Below, in pieces: positions 22,795-34,970 of a stretch of 64,000 nt of DNA. The stretch spans positions 62,001 to 126,000 of the forward strand of contig JACEFZ010013563.1 of the NCBI GenBank assembly GCA_014155875.1, written 5' to 3'. This DNA comes from Cepaea nemoralis (lineage: Eukaryota; Mollusca; Gastropoda; Stylommatophora; Helicidae). The first letter of the stretch is position 1. Each line of letters opens with the position of its first letter. Below the pieces are notes generated by a model. The model made no database searches and was not told the DNA's origin. It saw only the letters and a list, made by a program, of their open reading frames with translations. The translations under genes were made by a program, and so were the position numbers.

Positions 22795-25700
22795 TTCTTC
22801 CCTCGTAAAGTTGTCTTTGATGGTTTTATTCTAGCTTGTGCAGGCTAGACATTTCTTCCCTCGTAAAGTTGTCTTTGATGGTTTTATTCTAGCTTGTGCA
22901 GGCTAGACATTTCTTCCCTCGTAAAGTTGTCTTTGATGGTTTTATTCTAGCTTGTGCAGGCTAGACATTTCTTCCCTCGTAAAGTTGTCTTTGATGGTTT
23001 TATTCTAGCTTGTGCAGGCTAGACATTTCTTCCCTCGTAAAGTTGTCTTTGATGGTTTTATTCTAGCTTGTGCAGGCTAGACATTTCTTCCCTCGTAAAG
23101 TTGTGTTTGATGGTTTTATTCTAGCTTGTGCAGGCTAGACATTTCTTCCCTCGTAAAGTTGTGTTTGATGGTTTTATTCTAGCTTGTGCAGGCTAGACAT
23201 TTCTTCCCTCGTAAAGTTGTCTTTGATGGTTTTATTCTAGCTTGTGCAGGCTAGACATTTCTTCCCTCGTAAAGTTGTCTTTGATGGTTTTATTCTAGCT
23301 TGTGCAGGCTAGACATTTCTTCCCTCGTAAAGTTGTCTTTGATGGTTTTATTCTAGCTTGTGCAGGCTAGACATTTCTTCCCTCGTAAAGTTGTCTTTGA
23401 TGGTTTTATTCTAGCTTGTGCAGGCTAGACATTTCTTCCCTCGTAAAGTTGTCTTTGATGGTTTTATTCTAGCTTGTGCAGGCTAGACATTTCTTCCCTC
23501 GTAAAGTTGTCTTTGATGGTTTTATTCTAGCTTGTGCAGGCAAGACATTTCTTCCCTCGTAAAGTTGTCTTTGATGGTTTTATTCTAGCTTGTGCAGGCT
23601 AGACATTTCTTCCCTCGTAAAGTTGTCTTTGATGGTTTTATTCTAGCTTGTGCAGGCTAGACATTTCTTCCCTCGTAAAGTTGTCTTTGATGGTTTTATT
23701 CTAGCTTGTGCAGGCAAGACATTTCTTCCCTCGTAAAGTTGTCTTTGATGGTTTTATTCTAGCTTGTGCAGGCAAGACATTTCTTCCCTCGTAAAGTTGT
23801 CTTTGATGGTTTTATTCTAGCTTGTGCAGGCAAGACATTTCTTCCCTCGTAAAGTTGTCTTTGATGGTTTTATTCTAGCTTGTGCAGGCAAGACATTTCT
23901 TCCCTCGTAAAGTTGTCTTTGATGGTTTTATTCTAGCTTGTGCAGGCAAGACATTTCTTCCCTCGTAAAGTTGTCTTTGATGGTTTTATTCTAGCTTGTG
24001 CAGGCTAGACATTTCTTCCCTCGTAAAGTTGTCTTTGATGGTTTTATTCTAGCTTGTGCAGGCTAGACATTTCTTCCCTCGTAAAGTTGTCTTTGATGGT
24101 TTTATTCTAGCTTGTGCAGGCTAGACATTTCTTCCCTCGTAAAGTTGTCTTTGATGGTTTTATTCTAGCTTGTGCAGGCTAGACATTTCTTCCCTCGTAA
24201 AGTTGTCTTTGATGGTTTTATTCTAGCTTGTGCAGGCTAGACATTTCTTCCCTCGTAAAGTTGTCTTTGATGGTTTTATTCTAGCTTGTGCAGGCTAGAC
24301 ATTTCTTCCCTCGTAAAGTTGTCTTTGATGGTTTTATTCTAGCTTGTGCAGGCTAGACATTTCTTCCCTCGTAAAGTTGTCTTTGATGGTTTTATTCTAG
24401 CTTGTGCAGGCTAGACATTTCTTCCCTCGTAAAGTTGTCTTTGATGGTTTTATTCTAGCTTGTGCAGGCTAGACATTTCTTCCCTCGTAAAGTTGTCTTT
24501 GATGGTTTTATTCTAGCTTGTGCAGGCTAGACATTTCTTCCCTCGTAAAGTTGTGCTTTGATGGTTTTATTCTAGCTTGTGCAGGCAAGACATTTCTTCT
24601 CTCGTAAAGTTGTCTTTGATGGTTATATTCTAGCTTCTGCAGGCAAGACATTTCTTCCCTCGTAAAGTTGTCTTTGATGGTTTTATTCTAGCTTGTGCAG
24701 GCTAGACATTTCTTCCCTCGTAAAGTTGTCTTTGATGGTTTTATTCTAGCTTGTGCAGGCTAGACATTTCTTCCCTCGTAAAGTTGTCTTTGATGGTTTT
24801 ATTCTAGCTTGTGCAGGCTAGACATTTCTTCCCTCGTAAAGTTGTCTTTGATGGTTTTATTCTAGCTTGTGCAGGCTAGACATTTCTTCCCTCGTAAAGT
24901 TGTCTTTGATGGTTTTATTCTAGCTTGTGCAGGCTAGACATTTCTTCCCTCGTAAAGTTGTCTTTGATGGTTTTATTCTAGCTTGTGCAGGCTAGACATT
25001 TCTTCCCTCGTAAAGTTGTCTTTGATGGTTTATTCTAGCTTGTGCAGGCTAGACATTTCTTCCCTCGTAAAGTTGTCTTTGATGGTTTTATTCTAGCTTG
25101 TGCAGGCTAGACATTTCTTCCCTCGTAAAGTTGTGTTTGATGGTTTTATTCTAGCTTGTGCAGGCTAGACATTTCTTCCCTCGTAAAGTTGTCTTTGATG
25201 GTTTTATTCTAGCTTGTGCAGGCTAGACATTTCTTCCCTCGTAAAGTTGTGTTTGATGGTTTTATTCTAGCTTGTGCAGGCTAGACATTTCTTCCCTCGT
25301 AAAGTTGTCTTTGATGGTTTTATTCTAGCTTGTGCAGGCTAGACATTTCTTCCCTCGTAAAGTTGTCTTTGATGGTTTTATTCTAGCTTGTGCAGGCTAG
25401 ACATTTCTTCCCTCGTAAAGTTGTCTTTGATGGTTTTATTCTAGCTTGTGCAGGCTAGACATTTCTTCCCTCGTAAAGTTGTCTTTGATGGTTTTATTCT
25501 AGCTTGTGCAGGCTAGACATTTCTTCCCTCGTAAAGTTGTGTTTGATGGTTTTATTCTAGCTTGTGCAGGCTAGACATTTCTTCCCTCGTAAAGTTGTGT
25601 TTGATGGTTTTATTCTAGCTTGTGCAGGCTAGACATTTCTTCCCTCGTAAAGTTGTCTTTGATGGTTTTATTCTAGCTTGTGCAGGCTAGACATTTCTTC

Positions 25701-28700
25701 CCTCGTAAAGTTGTGTTTGATGGTTTTATTCTAGCTTGTGCAGGCTAGACATTTCTTCCCTCGTAAAGTTGTCTTTGATGGTTTTATTCTAGCTTGTGCA
25801 GGCTAGACATTTCTTCCCTCGTAAAGTTGTCGTTTGATGGTTTTATTCTAGCTTGTGCAGGCTAGACATTTCTTCCCTCGTAAAGTTGTCTTTGATGGTT
25901 TTATTCTAGCTTGTGCAGGCTAGACATTTCTTCCCTCGTAAAGTTGTCTTTGATGGTTTTATTCTAGCTTGTGCAGGCTAGACATTTCTTCCCTCGTAAA
26001 GTTGTCTTTGATGGTTTTATTCTAGCTTGTGCAGGCTAGACATTTCTTCCCTCGTAAAGTTGTCTTTGATGGTTTTATTCTAGCTTGTGCAGGCTAGACA
26101 TTTCTTCCCTCGTAAAGTTGTCTTTGATGGTTTTATTCTAGCTTGTGCAGGCTAGACATTTCTTCCCTCGTAAAGTTGTCTTTGATGGTTTTATTCTAGC
26201 TTGTGCAGGCTAGACATTTCTTCCCTCGTAAAGTTGTCTTTGATGGTTTTATTCTAGCTTGTGCAGGCTAGACATTTCTTCCCTCGTAAAGTTGTGTTTG
26301 ATGGTTTTATTCTAGCTTGTGCAGGCTAGACATTTCTTCCCTCGTAAAGTTGTCTTTGATGGTTTTATTCTAGCTTGTGCAGGCTAGACATTTCTTCCCT
26401 CGTAAAGTTGTCTTTGATGGTTTTATTCTAGCTTGTGCAGGCTAGACATTTCTTCCCTCGTAAAGTTGTCTTTGATGGTTTTATTCTAGCTTGTGCAGGC
26501 TAGACATTTCTTCCCTCGTAAAGTTGTCTTTGATGGTTTTATTCTAGCTTGTGCAGGCTAGACATTTCTTCCCTCGTAAAGTTGTGCTTTGATGGTTTTA
26601 TTCTAGCTTGTGCAGGCTAGACATTTCTTCCCTCGTAAAGTTGTCTTTGATGGTTTTATTCTAGCTTGTGCAGGCTAGACATTTCTTCCCTCGTAAAGTT
26701 GTCTTTGATGGTTTTATTCTAGCTTGTGCAGGCTAGACATTTCTTCCCTCGTAAAGTTGTCTTTGATGGTTTTATTCTAGCTTGTGCAGGCTAGACATTT
26801 CTTCCCTCGTAAAGTTGTTTTGATGGTTTTATTCTAGCTTGTGCAGGCTAGACATTTCTTCCCTCGTAAAGTTGTCTTTGATGGTTTTATTCTAGCTTGT
26901 GCAGGCTAGACATTTCTTCCCTCGTAAAGTTGTCTTTGATGGTTTTATTCTAGCTTGTGCAGGCTAGACATTTCTTCCCTCGTAAAGTTGTCTTTGATGG
27001 TTTTATTCTAGCTTGTGCAGGCTAGACATTTCTTCCCTCGTAAAGTTGTGTTTGATGGTTTTATTCTAGCTTGTGCAGGCTAGACATTTCTTCCCTCGTA
27101 AAGTTGTCTTTGATGGTTTTATTCTAGCTTGTGCAGGCTAGACATTTCTTCCCTCGTAAAGTTGTCTTTGATGGTTTTATTCTAGCTTGTGCAGGCTAGA
27201 CATTTCTTCCCTCGTAAAGTTGTCTTTGATGGTTTTATTCTAGCTTGTGCAGGCTAGACATTTCTTCCCTCGTAAAGTTGTGTTTGATGGTTTTATTCTA
27301 GCTTGTGCAGGCTAGACATTTCTTCCCTCGTAAAGTTGTCTTTGATGGTTTTATTCTAGCTTGTGCAGGCTAGACATTTCTTCCCTCGTAAAGTTGTGTT
27401 TGATGGTTTTATTCTAGCTTGTGCAGGCTAGACATTTCTTCCCTCGTAAAGTTGTGCTTTGATGGTTTTATTCTAGCTTGTGCAGGCTAGACATTTCTTC
27501 CCTCGTAAAGTTGTCTTTGATGGTTTTATTCTAGCTTGTGCAGGCTAGACATTTCTTCCCTCGTAAAGTTGTCTTTGATGGTTTTATTCTAGCTTGTGCA
27601 GGCTAGACATTTCTTCCCTCGTAAAGTTGTCTTTGATGGTTTTATTCTAGCTTGTGCAGGCTAGACATTTCTTCCCTCGTAAAGTTGTGTTTGATGGTTT
27701 TATTCTAGCTTGTGCAGGCTAGACATTTCTTCCCTCGTAAAGTTGTGTTTGATGGTTTTATTCTAGCTTGTGCAGGCTAGACATTTCTTCCCTCGTAAAG
27801 TTGTCTTTGATGGTTTTATTCTAGCTTGTGCAGGCTAGACATTTCTTCCCTCGTAAAGTTGTCTTTGATGGTTTTATTCTAGCTTGTGCAGGCTAGACAT
27901 TTCTTCCCTCGTAAAGTTGTCTTTGATGGTTTTATTCTAGCTTGTGCAGGCTAGACATTTCTTCCCTCGTAAAGTTGTCTTTGATGGTTTTATTCTAGCT
28001 TGTGCAGGCTAGACATTTCTTCCCTCGTAAAGTTGTGTTTGATGGTTTTATTCTAGCTTGTGCAGGCTAGACATTTCTTCCCTCGTAAAGTTGTCTTTGA
28101 TGGTTTTATTCTAGCTTGTGCAGGCTAGACATTTCTTCCCTCGTAAAGTTGTCTTTGATGGTTTTATTCTAGCTTGTGCAGGCTAGACATTTCTTCCCTC
28201 GTAAAGTTGTGTTTGATGGTTTTATTCTAGCTTGTGCAGGCTAGACATTTCTTCCCTCGTAAAGTTGTGTTTGATGGTTTTATTCTAGCTTGTGCAGGCT
28301 AGACATTTCTTCCCTCGTAAAGTTGTGTTTGATGGTTTTATTCTAGCTTGTGCAGGCTAGACATTTCTTCCCTCGTAAAGTTGTGTTTGATGGTTTTATT
28401 CTAGCTTGTGCAGGCTAGACATTTCTTCCCTCGTAAAGTTGTGTTTGATGGTTTTATTCTAGCTTGTGCAGGCTAGACATTTCTTCCCTCGTAAAGTTGT
28501 CTTTGATGGTTTTATTCTAGCTTGTGCAGGCTAGACATTTCTTCCCTCGTAAAGTTGTCTTTGATGGTTTTATTCTAGCTTGTGCAGGCTAGACATTTCT
28601 TCCCTCGTAAAGTTGTCTTTGATGGTTTTATTCTAGCTTGTGCAGGCAAGACATTTCTTCCCTCGTAAAGTTGTCTTTGATGGTTTTATTCTAGCTTGTG

Positions 28701-29183
28701 CAGGCAAGACATTTCTTCCCTCGTAAAGTTGTCTTTGATGGTTTTATTCTAGCTTGTGCAGGCTAGACATTTCTTCCCTCGTAAAGTTGTCTTTGATGGT
28801 TTTATTCTAGCTTGTGCAGGCTAGACATTTCTTCCCTCGTAAAGTTGTCTTTGATGGTTTTATTCTAGCTTGTGCAGGCAAGACATTTCTTCCCTCGTAA
28901 AGTTGTCTTTGATGGTTTTACTTGTGCAGGCTAGACATTTCTTCCCTCGTAAAGTTGTCTTTGATGGTTTTACTTGTGCAGGCTAGACATTTCTTCCCTC
29001 GTAAAGTTGTCTTTGATGGTTTTACTTGTGCAGGCTAGACATTTCTTCCCTCGTAAAGTTGTCTTTGATGGTTTTACTTGTGCAGGCTAGACATTTCTTC
29101 CCTCGTAAAGTTGTCTTTGATGGTTTTACTTGTGCAGGCTAGACATTTCTTCCCTCGTAAAGTTGTCTTTGATGGTTTTATTC
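22776..29183 (-). repeat. 58-bp minisatellite (about 110 units) carrying the CKS start codon
   Basis: The unit is 58 bp. The last five junctions at the right end give 52-bp units lacking six bases. On the minus strand each unit contains gaagaaATGtctagcctgca, that is the CKS 5' leader, start codon and first six codons (MSSLHK), then runs into a stop ([12 protein letters not shown] in 58-bp units, MSSLHK-stop in 52-bp units). The array leads directly into the real CKS frame. Common variants are ctttga/gtttga in the leader and ggctagac/ggcaagac, which changes codon 3 from Ser to Cys. The ggcaagac variant clusters at about 23530-23970 and 28640-28890, indicating block-wise spread. Confidence 0.97.
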
Positions 29184-29216
29184 CGGCAGTCAGCTGCACC
29201 TGTTACACTAGCAATA

Positions 29217-29381
29217 ATTTTTTTTTTTTCAGAGATAATGTTTTATTTGTGACATGATAATATTCTTAAGTACAATCATGTATTTAATCTGATGAGGTAC
29301 ATAAAATTCTGCAGTGGCAGTCCATGAGCTGAACCGCAGAGACAATCACAGATGAAAGTTAACGACTTCCCCATTATTAGG
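29217..29381 (-). other. OST4-like 3' UTR with poly(A) signal and A-run
   Basis: On the minus strand an aataaa near 29245-29252 is followed about a dozen bases later by a run of about 13 A (plus T-run ending near 29230). This is the layout of a copied, polyadenylated mRNA, so the OST4 frame above it may be a retrocopy. I found no clear flanking target-site duplication. Confidence 0.6.
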
Positions 29382-29492
29382 TCAGTCAGATTTCTTCACA
29401 TTGTTGACAGAAACGTAATGATACAACACCACCAACAGGAACAATGCCACACCCAGGCCATTTGCAAAGATAGCCAGTACGTCTGTAATCAT
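29382..29492 (-). CDS. OST4: Oligosaccharyltransferase subunit OST4 (mini-protein)
   Basis: A 36-codon frame starting at ATG 29490-29492 and ending TGA 29382-29384. It begins [18 protein letters not shown] and includes [11 protein letters not shown], matching the tiny ER membrane subunit OST4 (37 residues in human). That protein is one transmembrane helix that stabilises the STT3-containing complex for N-glycosylation. It lacks one residue after MITDV (human has Gln). Pro and the C-terminal residues differ (NNVKKSD). It is intronless with a downstream A-run, so it may be a retrocopy with an intact frame rather than the active locus. Confidence 0.88.
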   Translation of the reverse strand: MITDVLAIFANGLGVALFLLVVLYHYVSVNNVKKSD

Positions 29493-29640
29493 TTTCTTGT
29501 GGAAAATTCTGTCTGTATCAAACCGAACCGTGAGGTGAAGGCTTGTGAAGATTCAATACAAAACGCCCAACTAAGTGTGTTACACGTAGTCCTTCCGGGT
29601 AGTGCTTCGGGGTCATTCCGTAGTTTTTCATTAACTTGAT

Positions 29641-29930
29641 TTTTTTTTTTTTTAATACGTTTATTTTATACAAAGCAATGTATATTTACAAGGTGCAATG
29701 CGTGTTTCTTTGTTTGTGTATATTACAGAGCGTTGCCGTTTGTTAGTGTTATGTCATATGCGTTAATGAAACAAAAACATACATATACAGTTATGATCAT
29801 GACGTACGCTTTCAGTCATCCCATTCTAACGTGATTGATGGTAATAGTGATGATAATGGTGATGATAATGATGATGATAATGGTGATGGTAATGGTGATG
29901 ATAATGGTGATGATAATGACGGAGACAACA
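29641..29930 (-). mobile_element. Diverged copy of the T-run/agagcg repeat module
   Basis: Begins with a T-run and shares the pattern cgtttatt ... ttacagagcgttgc ... catatgcg with the modules at 36496, 36905 and 39489, in the same orientation. It is followed by (GATGATAATGGT)-type repeats at 29840-29920, similar to the gataat-rich DNA beside those modules. The A-tail on the minus strand suggests a retroposed 3' end. Confidence 0.55.
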
Positions 29931-30448
29931 ACGACTATGGTGTGGTGATGATTCCTTCCGCTCGTTCATTCTAAACCCATCTTTCTCACACGCTTATAAA
30001 ACCTTCAACACACATCACGCGTTCTCTTCCACACCGAAGATATATACATTAAAGGAAATGTTGGTGTCAAGGTCGAAACGGCAAAAGCCGCCCCACGTTT
30101 TACACTGCAGGCAGTCTCATGCAAGCTTACTTCCTGTAAGTGGATTCAATATTATTGCTGAATGACAGCCCTCGACTTAATCGCAAGTGCCCAGGATTTG
30201 CTTGTGGTGGGGTGGGTTGAGACCAGGAACGCGGTCAACACGGAGGGAGGGAGAGAGAGGGAGCTGGGGAGGGGGAGAGGAGGGGGAGGGATAAAGAGAG
30301 AGCGCGCGTAAACAGATTGGAATTTGTTAAGTTGTCCATTGCGAATTCAGCGTATACATAAATATCCCATTTATTATGTACAAAAACAGGCTTTTACATT
30401 GCGAATACAGCGTATAGTCATTCATGTTTGGGGTGGGGGGGGGGGAGA

Positions 30449-30509
<61 letters not shown>

Positions 30510-30639
30510 ATAGAGAGAGAGAGAGCTGTTCAGACCGAGGTCAAACTTCGGTCGACAAGACCACTGACTCACAAAGGCCACCGTCCCATTGTTCTGTCTA
30601 GGTTGGGCTCCAGGACTCAGTAACAAAGAAAGGACATTT
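29931..30639. repeat. Unassigned DNA with GA microsatellites
   Basis: GA-rich at 30240-30300 and (GA)n at 30449-30525. A 20-bp phrase (cattgcgaat-cagcgtata) is repeated at about 30337 and 30397. Frames through the GA tract are artefacts. No gene recognised. Confidence 0.8.
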
Positions 30640-30954
30640 ATTCAGTTATTTGGCGCTTTGTTCCTCAATGATTGGGCTTAGTGGTACACATGCGGAGTAT
30701 AGAAATATACTGTGAGAGTGTGTTTGAACATGTATGTTATGTAGTGTGAAATGTGATGGGGGTGGCTCTTGTTTATTAATCTGCGAATAGCTGGGCGATT
30801 TTTTTTTTTGAAAATTCTTTGCTAGTGTGTGTGGTTGTATTGTTTGGTGATTGTGTGTGGCCGAGTTTCTACTCGACCATATTACGTTTCTATACTCCGC
30901 CAGTGCAACAAGAAGTTTAGTGTGTTTGTCTTTTGTGGCTGTGGGTATTGTATT

Positions 30955-33900
30955 TTAAAAAATGGCCTTATAAGCGTCAGATTTCTTGTTTGTGTGTGTT
31001 TCTATTAATTGTTGCAGTGCAATCTTAGTGGCTGTGATTGCTGGGCATTCATAGAAGAGATGATCCTCTGTTTCCTGAATATTTTGTCTACATAATTTGC
31101 ATGGGGCTATTTGTTTGGATGTTTGTGCGGCTCTCTCAGTTGTCGGCGTCATATTATAAATTAGCCTGTATGTTATTTCTTTGGATTTTGATGTGATATG
31201 TTTGCTGTGTAAGTTAGTGAAGGTGCAACTGTAGTCTTTCATGTGATACTTGTATCCTCTTTTGATTCTCAGGTGTAGTGGTGGGGCTTGTTGTTGTACT
31301 AAATATGTGTATATCTGCTTGGTTGTCTGTTGTATTAAGTGTTCATTACCTTGAATTGCTTGCATACATGTTCTGTAGAAGTGCGGTAGTGTGCCGTAAT
31401 AGTGTGGTGTTGTTTGTCTATTTTCTTAATTCTGTGTAATCTAATTGCAATATAGTATAATGCTAGCGAGTGTTGATCTGGATGATTGATGATGCGTCCT
31501 ATGTGGTTGATTCTTAATGCTTGTATTTTTGTGTTAAGGTCCTGTAGTGAAATTCCCCCTCTAGTCTTCTCTTGTATTAAAGTCTTGTGCTTTATACTGT
31601 GGATTGTGTTTTTAAAGATGAATTTCCTGATGTGTTTGTTTATGTCTGTGATTGTTTGTTTTGGTGGGTCTAACACTGTGGCTAAATATAGTATTTTAGG
31701 AAAGATGAAGGTGTTTACAATAGTGCTTCGTATAAAAATTGTTGATGTCTTGTATTTGAACCTATGTAGTATGTCTATAATTTGTTTTGTCAGTGATTGC
31801 CATGTTCCTGTGTGTGTTTTTCTGGGATTGGATGGAAAAGTGATCCCATAAATCTTCATGTTATCTGTGACTGTTAGATCCGGGGGGAAATCTGCTTTAT
31901 TCTTCCACTTCCCCAGACCCATTATTTTAGACTTCTGTATGTTTATTTTGGCCCCACTTCCTTCACCAAACTGTCTGAAGGTGTGAAGTATGTTCGTTAT
32001 GGAAGTGTTGGTTGTAGGGAAGAAAACGGTGTCATCTGCATAAGCAATTAATTTCCGCTCTCCAGACCCTTGTATAAATGTACCTTTAATGTTAGTGTCC
32101 TGTCTAATTGCTTCTAAGAGTGGTTCTAGTGTGAGTACATATAGGACTGGTGATAGTGGACACCCTTGTCTGACAGATCTATTGATTCTGAAACTGCCAG
32201 TGAGTGAATGATTCACCAGTACCTTACTTTCAGGATTTTTATACAATATTTCTATCCACTGTCTATAGTACTGTCCTATGTTGCAGTGTGCTAGTGTTTT
32301 GTGTAAGTATGAGTGTGAGATTCTGTCAAAGGCCTTCTCCTGGTCTAAAGATAAGAGAGAGGATTGACAGTCTTTCTGGCGGGTGTATGTAATGAAATCC
32401 TTAATGAAGTGTGTATGTTGGTGTATGTTTCTGTGTTGAATACTGCACTGTTGGTCTGGGTGGATGAGTGATGGCATGAAGTTTTTAATTTGTTTGCAAG
32501 TGATTTTGCTAGAATTTTGTAGTCTGTGTTTAATAAGGAGATGGGTCTATAGTTTTTCAGCTGTGTTTTGTCTGTGTTGTCTTTAGGTATGAGTGTTATA
32601 TATGACATGATGCAAGTGTTTGGGAGTTCTTGTTTATGAAAAGCTTCTTGGTAGACTTTTAGAAGGAAATTGCCTAGGATAGGAAAGAAGTGTTGGTAGA
32701 ATTCTACTGTGAGTCCATCTGGTCCTGGTGTTTTGTCTTTTTGCATTTGATTGAGTGCATGTGTTATGTCGGCTAATGTAAGCTCTGTGTCTAGTGTGTC
32801 TTTATCTGTGTCTGACAATTTTGTTGTGTATTTTAGGAATCTATTTTGTGTTTGTGTTGGCGGGTTCTGCTGTATATAGGTCAGTGTAGTACTGTTGGAA
32901 TGTTTCTAGTATATGTACTGTCTCTGTTTGTGTGTTTCCTTGCATGTCTGTTATTGCTCCTATTTGTCTGTTGCGTTGAATGTTTTGCTCTAATGCAAGG
33001 TGCTGTCTATTGGGACTTTCTTCTGATATGTTAGTAAGTTTAGTTCGAAGGAGTGCACCGCGGAGTGTGTGTTGCTGGTGTTGTTCTAATTGTGATTCTA
33101 GTGTGTTTAGGTGTGATGCATTCCTGTCAGTCTGTTTTGTGAGTTGTATTGCTGTCTGTATGATATGTTCTTGTTGTAGCCTGTCTTTATGTATGATGGA
33201 TGCTAACTGTTGTGTTCTACACCGTATTGTATTCTTTAGTAAATCCCAAATTTGTGTTATGTTGTCCGTGGGTGTACTATTAGTGTATGTTAGAATAAGT
33301 TGTGTCACATGTTGTAAATAACCTGTATGTTGGAGTAAGGAGTTATTGAACTTCCAATGTGATGTTCTTTTTGATGGCCTTGTGTTTGTAGTGTCTGTAG
33401 TGATATGTGTTAGTACTGCTTTGTGATCTGTGTATTGTAATGTCTCTTGTAGATGTTTTGTGTGTATTATTTGGTGTGTTGAAGGTGAGTATACTCTATC
33501 TAATCTGGCTGATCTATTGTAAGCCCTATTTTTGTGTGTTGTTGCAATGTTATTAGGGTGTCTGTATCGGAAAGCGTCTATTAGATTGTGTGTGTCTAGG
33601 GTATTCTTTAGTATATCCAGTTGATGTATTCCACTTCTGTCATTTCTCCTTAATTGTGTCTTGATTCCTGCTTTGCCTGCCCCTACGATATCCAAATCTG
33701 AGAGTACAAAATTGAAATCCCCTGCAAGGATAATATTTTGCCCTCTGTATGTATAAGTAAGGTGTCTAATTCTTGGTAAAAGTTTGGTTGGTGATTGTAA
33801 TTTGGTGGTGCATGTATGTTCACTATGGTGTATGCTTGTATAGTGTTTTCTACCTGTATTATGGAGATTCGTCCATGGTTATCAGTGTGTGTTTTAATTA

Positions 33901-34147
33901 TGTCCCACCTGTCTGATGTCTGCAGAATAGCTGTTCCTGATCCAATTTTGTGTGTGCCTAAACTAAAGCATGAATGTCTGAGGCCTAGCTGTGTGGTGAT
34001 ATGTTGTGCGAATGTTTTTGAACATATATTTGTTTCTTGTAGTAGTAGAAAATCTGGTTTGTGTTTGTTTATTAGTGTGATAATATGTTGTAATTTTGTA
34101 CGTATACCACAAATGTTTAAAGTAATAATAACTAAATCACTAGTCAT
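30955..34147 (-). pseudogene. LINE ORF2: endonuclease, RT, C-terminal zinc motif
   Basis: Continuous protein similarity is spread over at least five frames. 33683-34147 holds the endonuclease start (LNICGIRTK, LLLQETN, GLRHSCFSL, GSGTAILQ). 32841-33695 holds the endonuclease end (DHKAVLTH) and linker. 32345-32818 has RT motif KTPGPDGLTVEFY and NYRPISLLNTDYKI. 31335-32477 has DQEKAFDRIS, RQGCPLSPVLY and catalytic YADD at 32031-32042. 30955-31365 ends with a CKLCRQ...H...C zinc-like motif. Four frame changes make it inactive. Family placement (L1/Tx1 clade) is by motif style. Confidence 0.85.
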
Positions 34148-34225
34148 TATAATTTAAGTAAAATCAAATGAGATATAATAAGTGTATAGAATCACACGCA
34201 AAATTATTATCCTTGTTTAGTACAT

Positions 34226-34956
34226 TTAGGCGAGCAGGTCTGTAGCGTCAAAGGTTTGTGTGGGAGGATCATCTTGTTCCTCGTTCTTATCACTTGTGTC
34301 TGTGTCTACGAAAAGAGTGTCTGGTATGCTGTATGTGTCGTCTTCGTCTTGTACTTGTGTCTCCTCTTGTTGTTCTTGTTCAGTTTCCTTTGTCTTGCCT
34401 ATAGTGTTTTTGACTTTGTCTTTCTTTGGCAGTGATAAATCGTCTGTTTCTGTGTCGTCGCTGTGTTTTGACTGCGGTCTTCTGTTAGCCCATGTTCTCT
34501 TCTTTGGTTTGCTGACGACTTGAAAACCGTCAGAGTCTTCATTCCTTGGATTTATGTCTTGTGTATTAATTTCTTGTGTGTTATTTTCTTGTGTGTTGAT
34601 TTGACTGTTGAAGGTTTGTGTCAGTTCGATCTCTCCCTGTGGAGAGGTTTCTCTTTCGAGCGGTGGGAAATCTTCTGGGCTTTGAACCCTTATTGTTGCT
34701 GCTATTGGTGTCGTCGAATGTCGTCGACTAGGGCATTTATTTGCCCAGTGGTTGTTTTGGCCACAAGCTGGACAATCGGTCTTTCTCCCCGGCATCGTGA
34801 TCAACACTCTGTGGTTATTGTTCGTTATACCGGGAGTGTAGATCCGTATGTAATGGGAACTTCCTTTGTTGGGTTGCAGAGCGCTCCCCACTTGCCAGCC
34901 CCATTCTTTATCCTAAAGACCTCAGCCTTGTCGTCTCCTGTAATACTGTGCACCAG
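34226..34956 (-). pseudogene. LINE ORF1 with CCHC zinc knuckle
   Basis: The frame from 34891 down encodes LITMPGRKTD, then a canonical knuckle CPACGQNNHWANKC, then a Ser/Thr/Gln/Asp-rich low-complexity C-terminus with a repeated NTQE/NTQD segment, ending DATDLLA-stop. The N-terminal part (KAEVFRIKNGAGKWGALCNP) lies in another frame between 34810 and 34956. It is a nucleic-acid-binding chaperone-type ORF1. The end of this ORF is the segment that became a 50-bp minisatellite at 58737-59886. Confidence 0.8.
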
Positions 34957-34970
34957 TTTTTTTTTTTTTT

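Larger units (their letters stand above)
30640..34956 (-). mobile_element. Tx1/L1-like two-ORF LINE, decayed
   Basis: ORF1 remnant (34226-34956) followed on the minus strand by ORF2 (30955-34147) and a probable 3' UTR (30640-30954). ORF2 has APE endonuclease and an L1/Tx1-style RT. The 5' side abuts a T-run (34957-34970) and the LINE composite at 34971. Fragments of the same family occur at 1602-2300, 3150-3425, 7886-9357, 54340-55530 and 57600-60160, so it is a major family here. Confidence 0.85.

Noticed and set aside
22776..29183. CRISPR-like array
   Set aside because: Units are contiguous, with no unique spacers, in a eukaryotic genome; the same holds for the other minisatellites.
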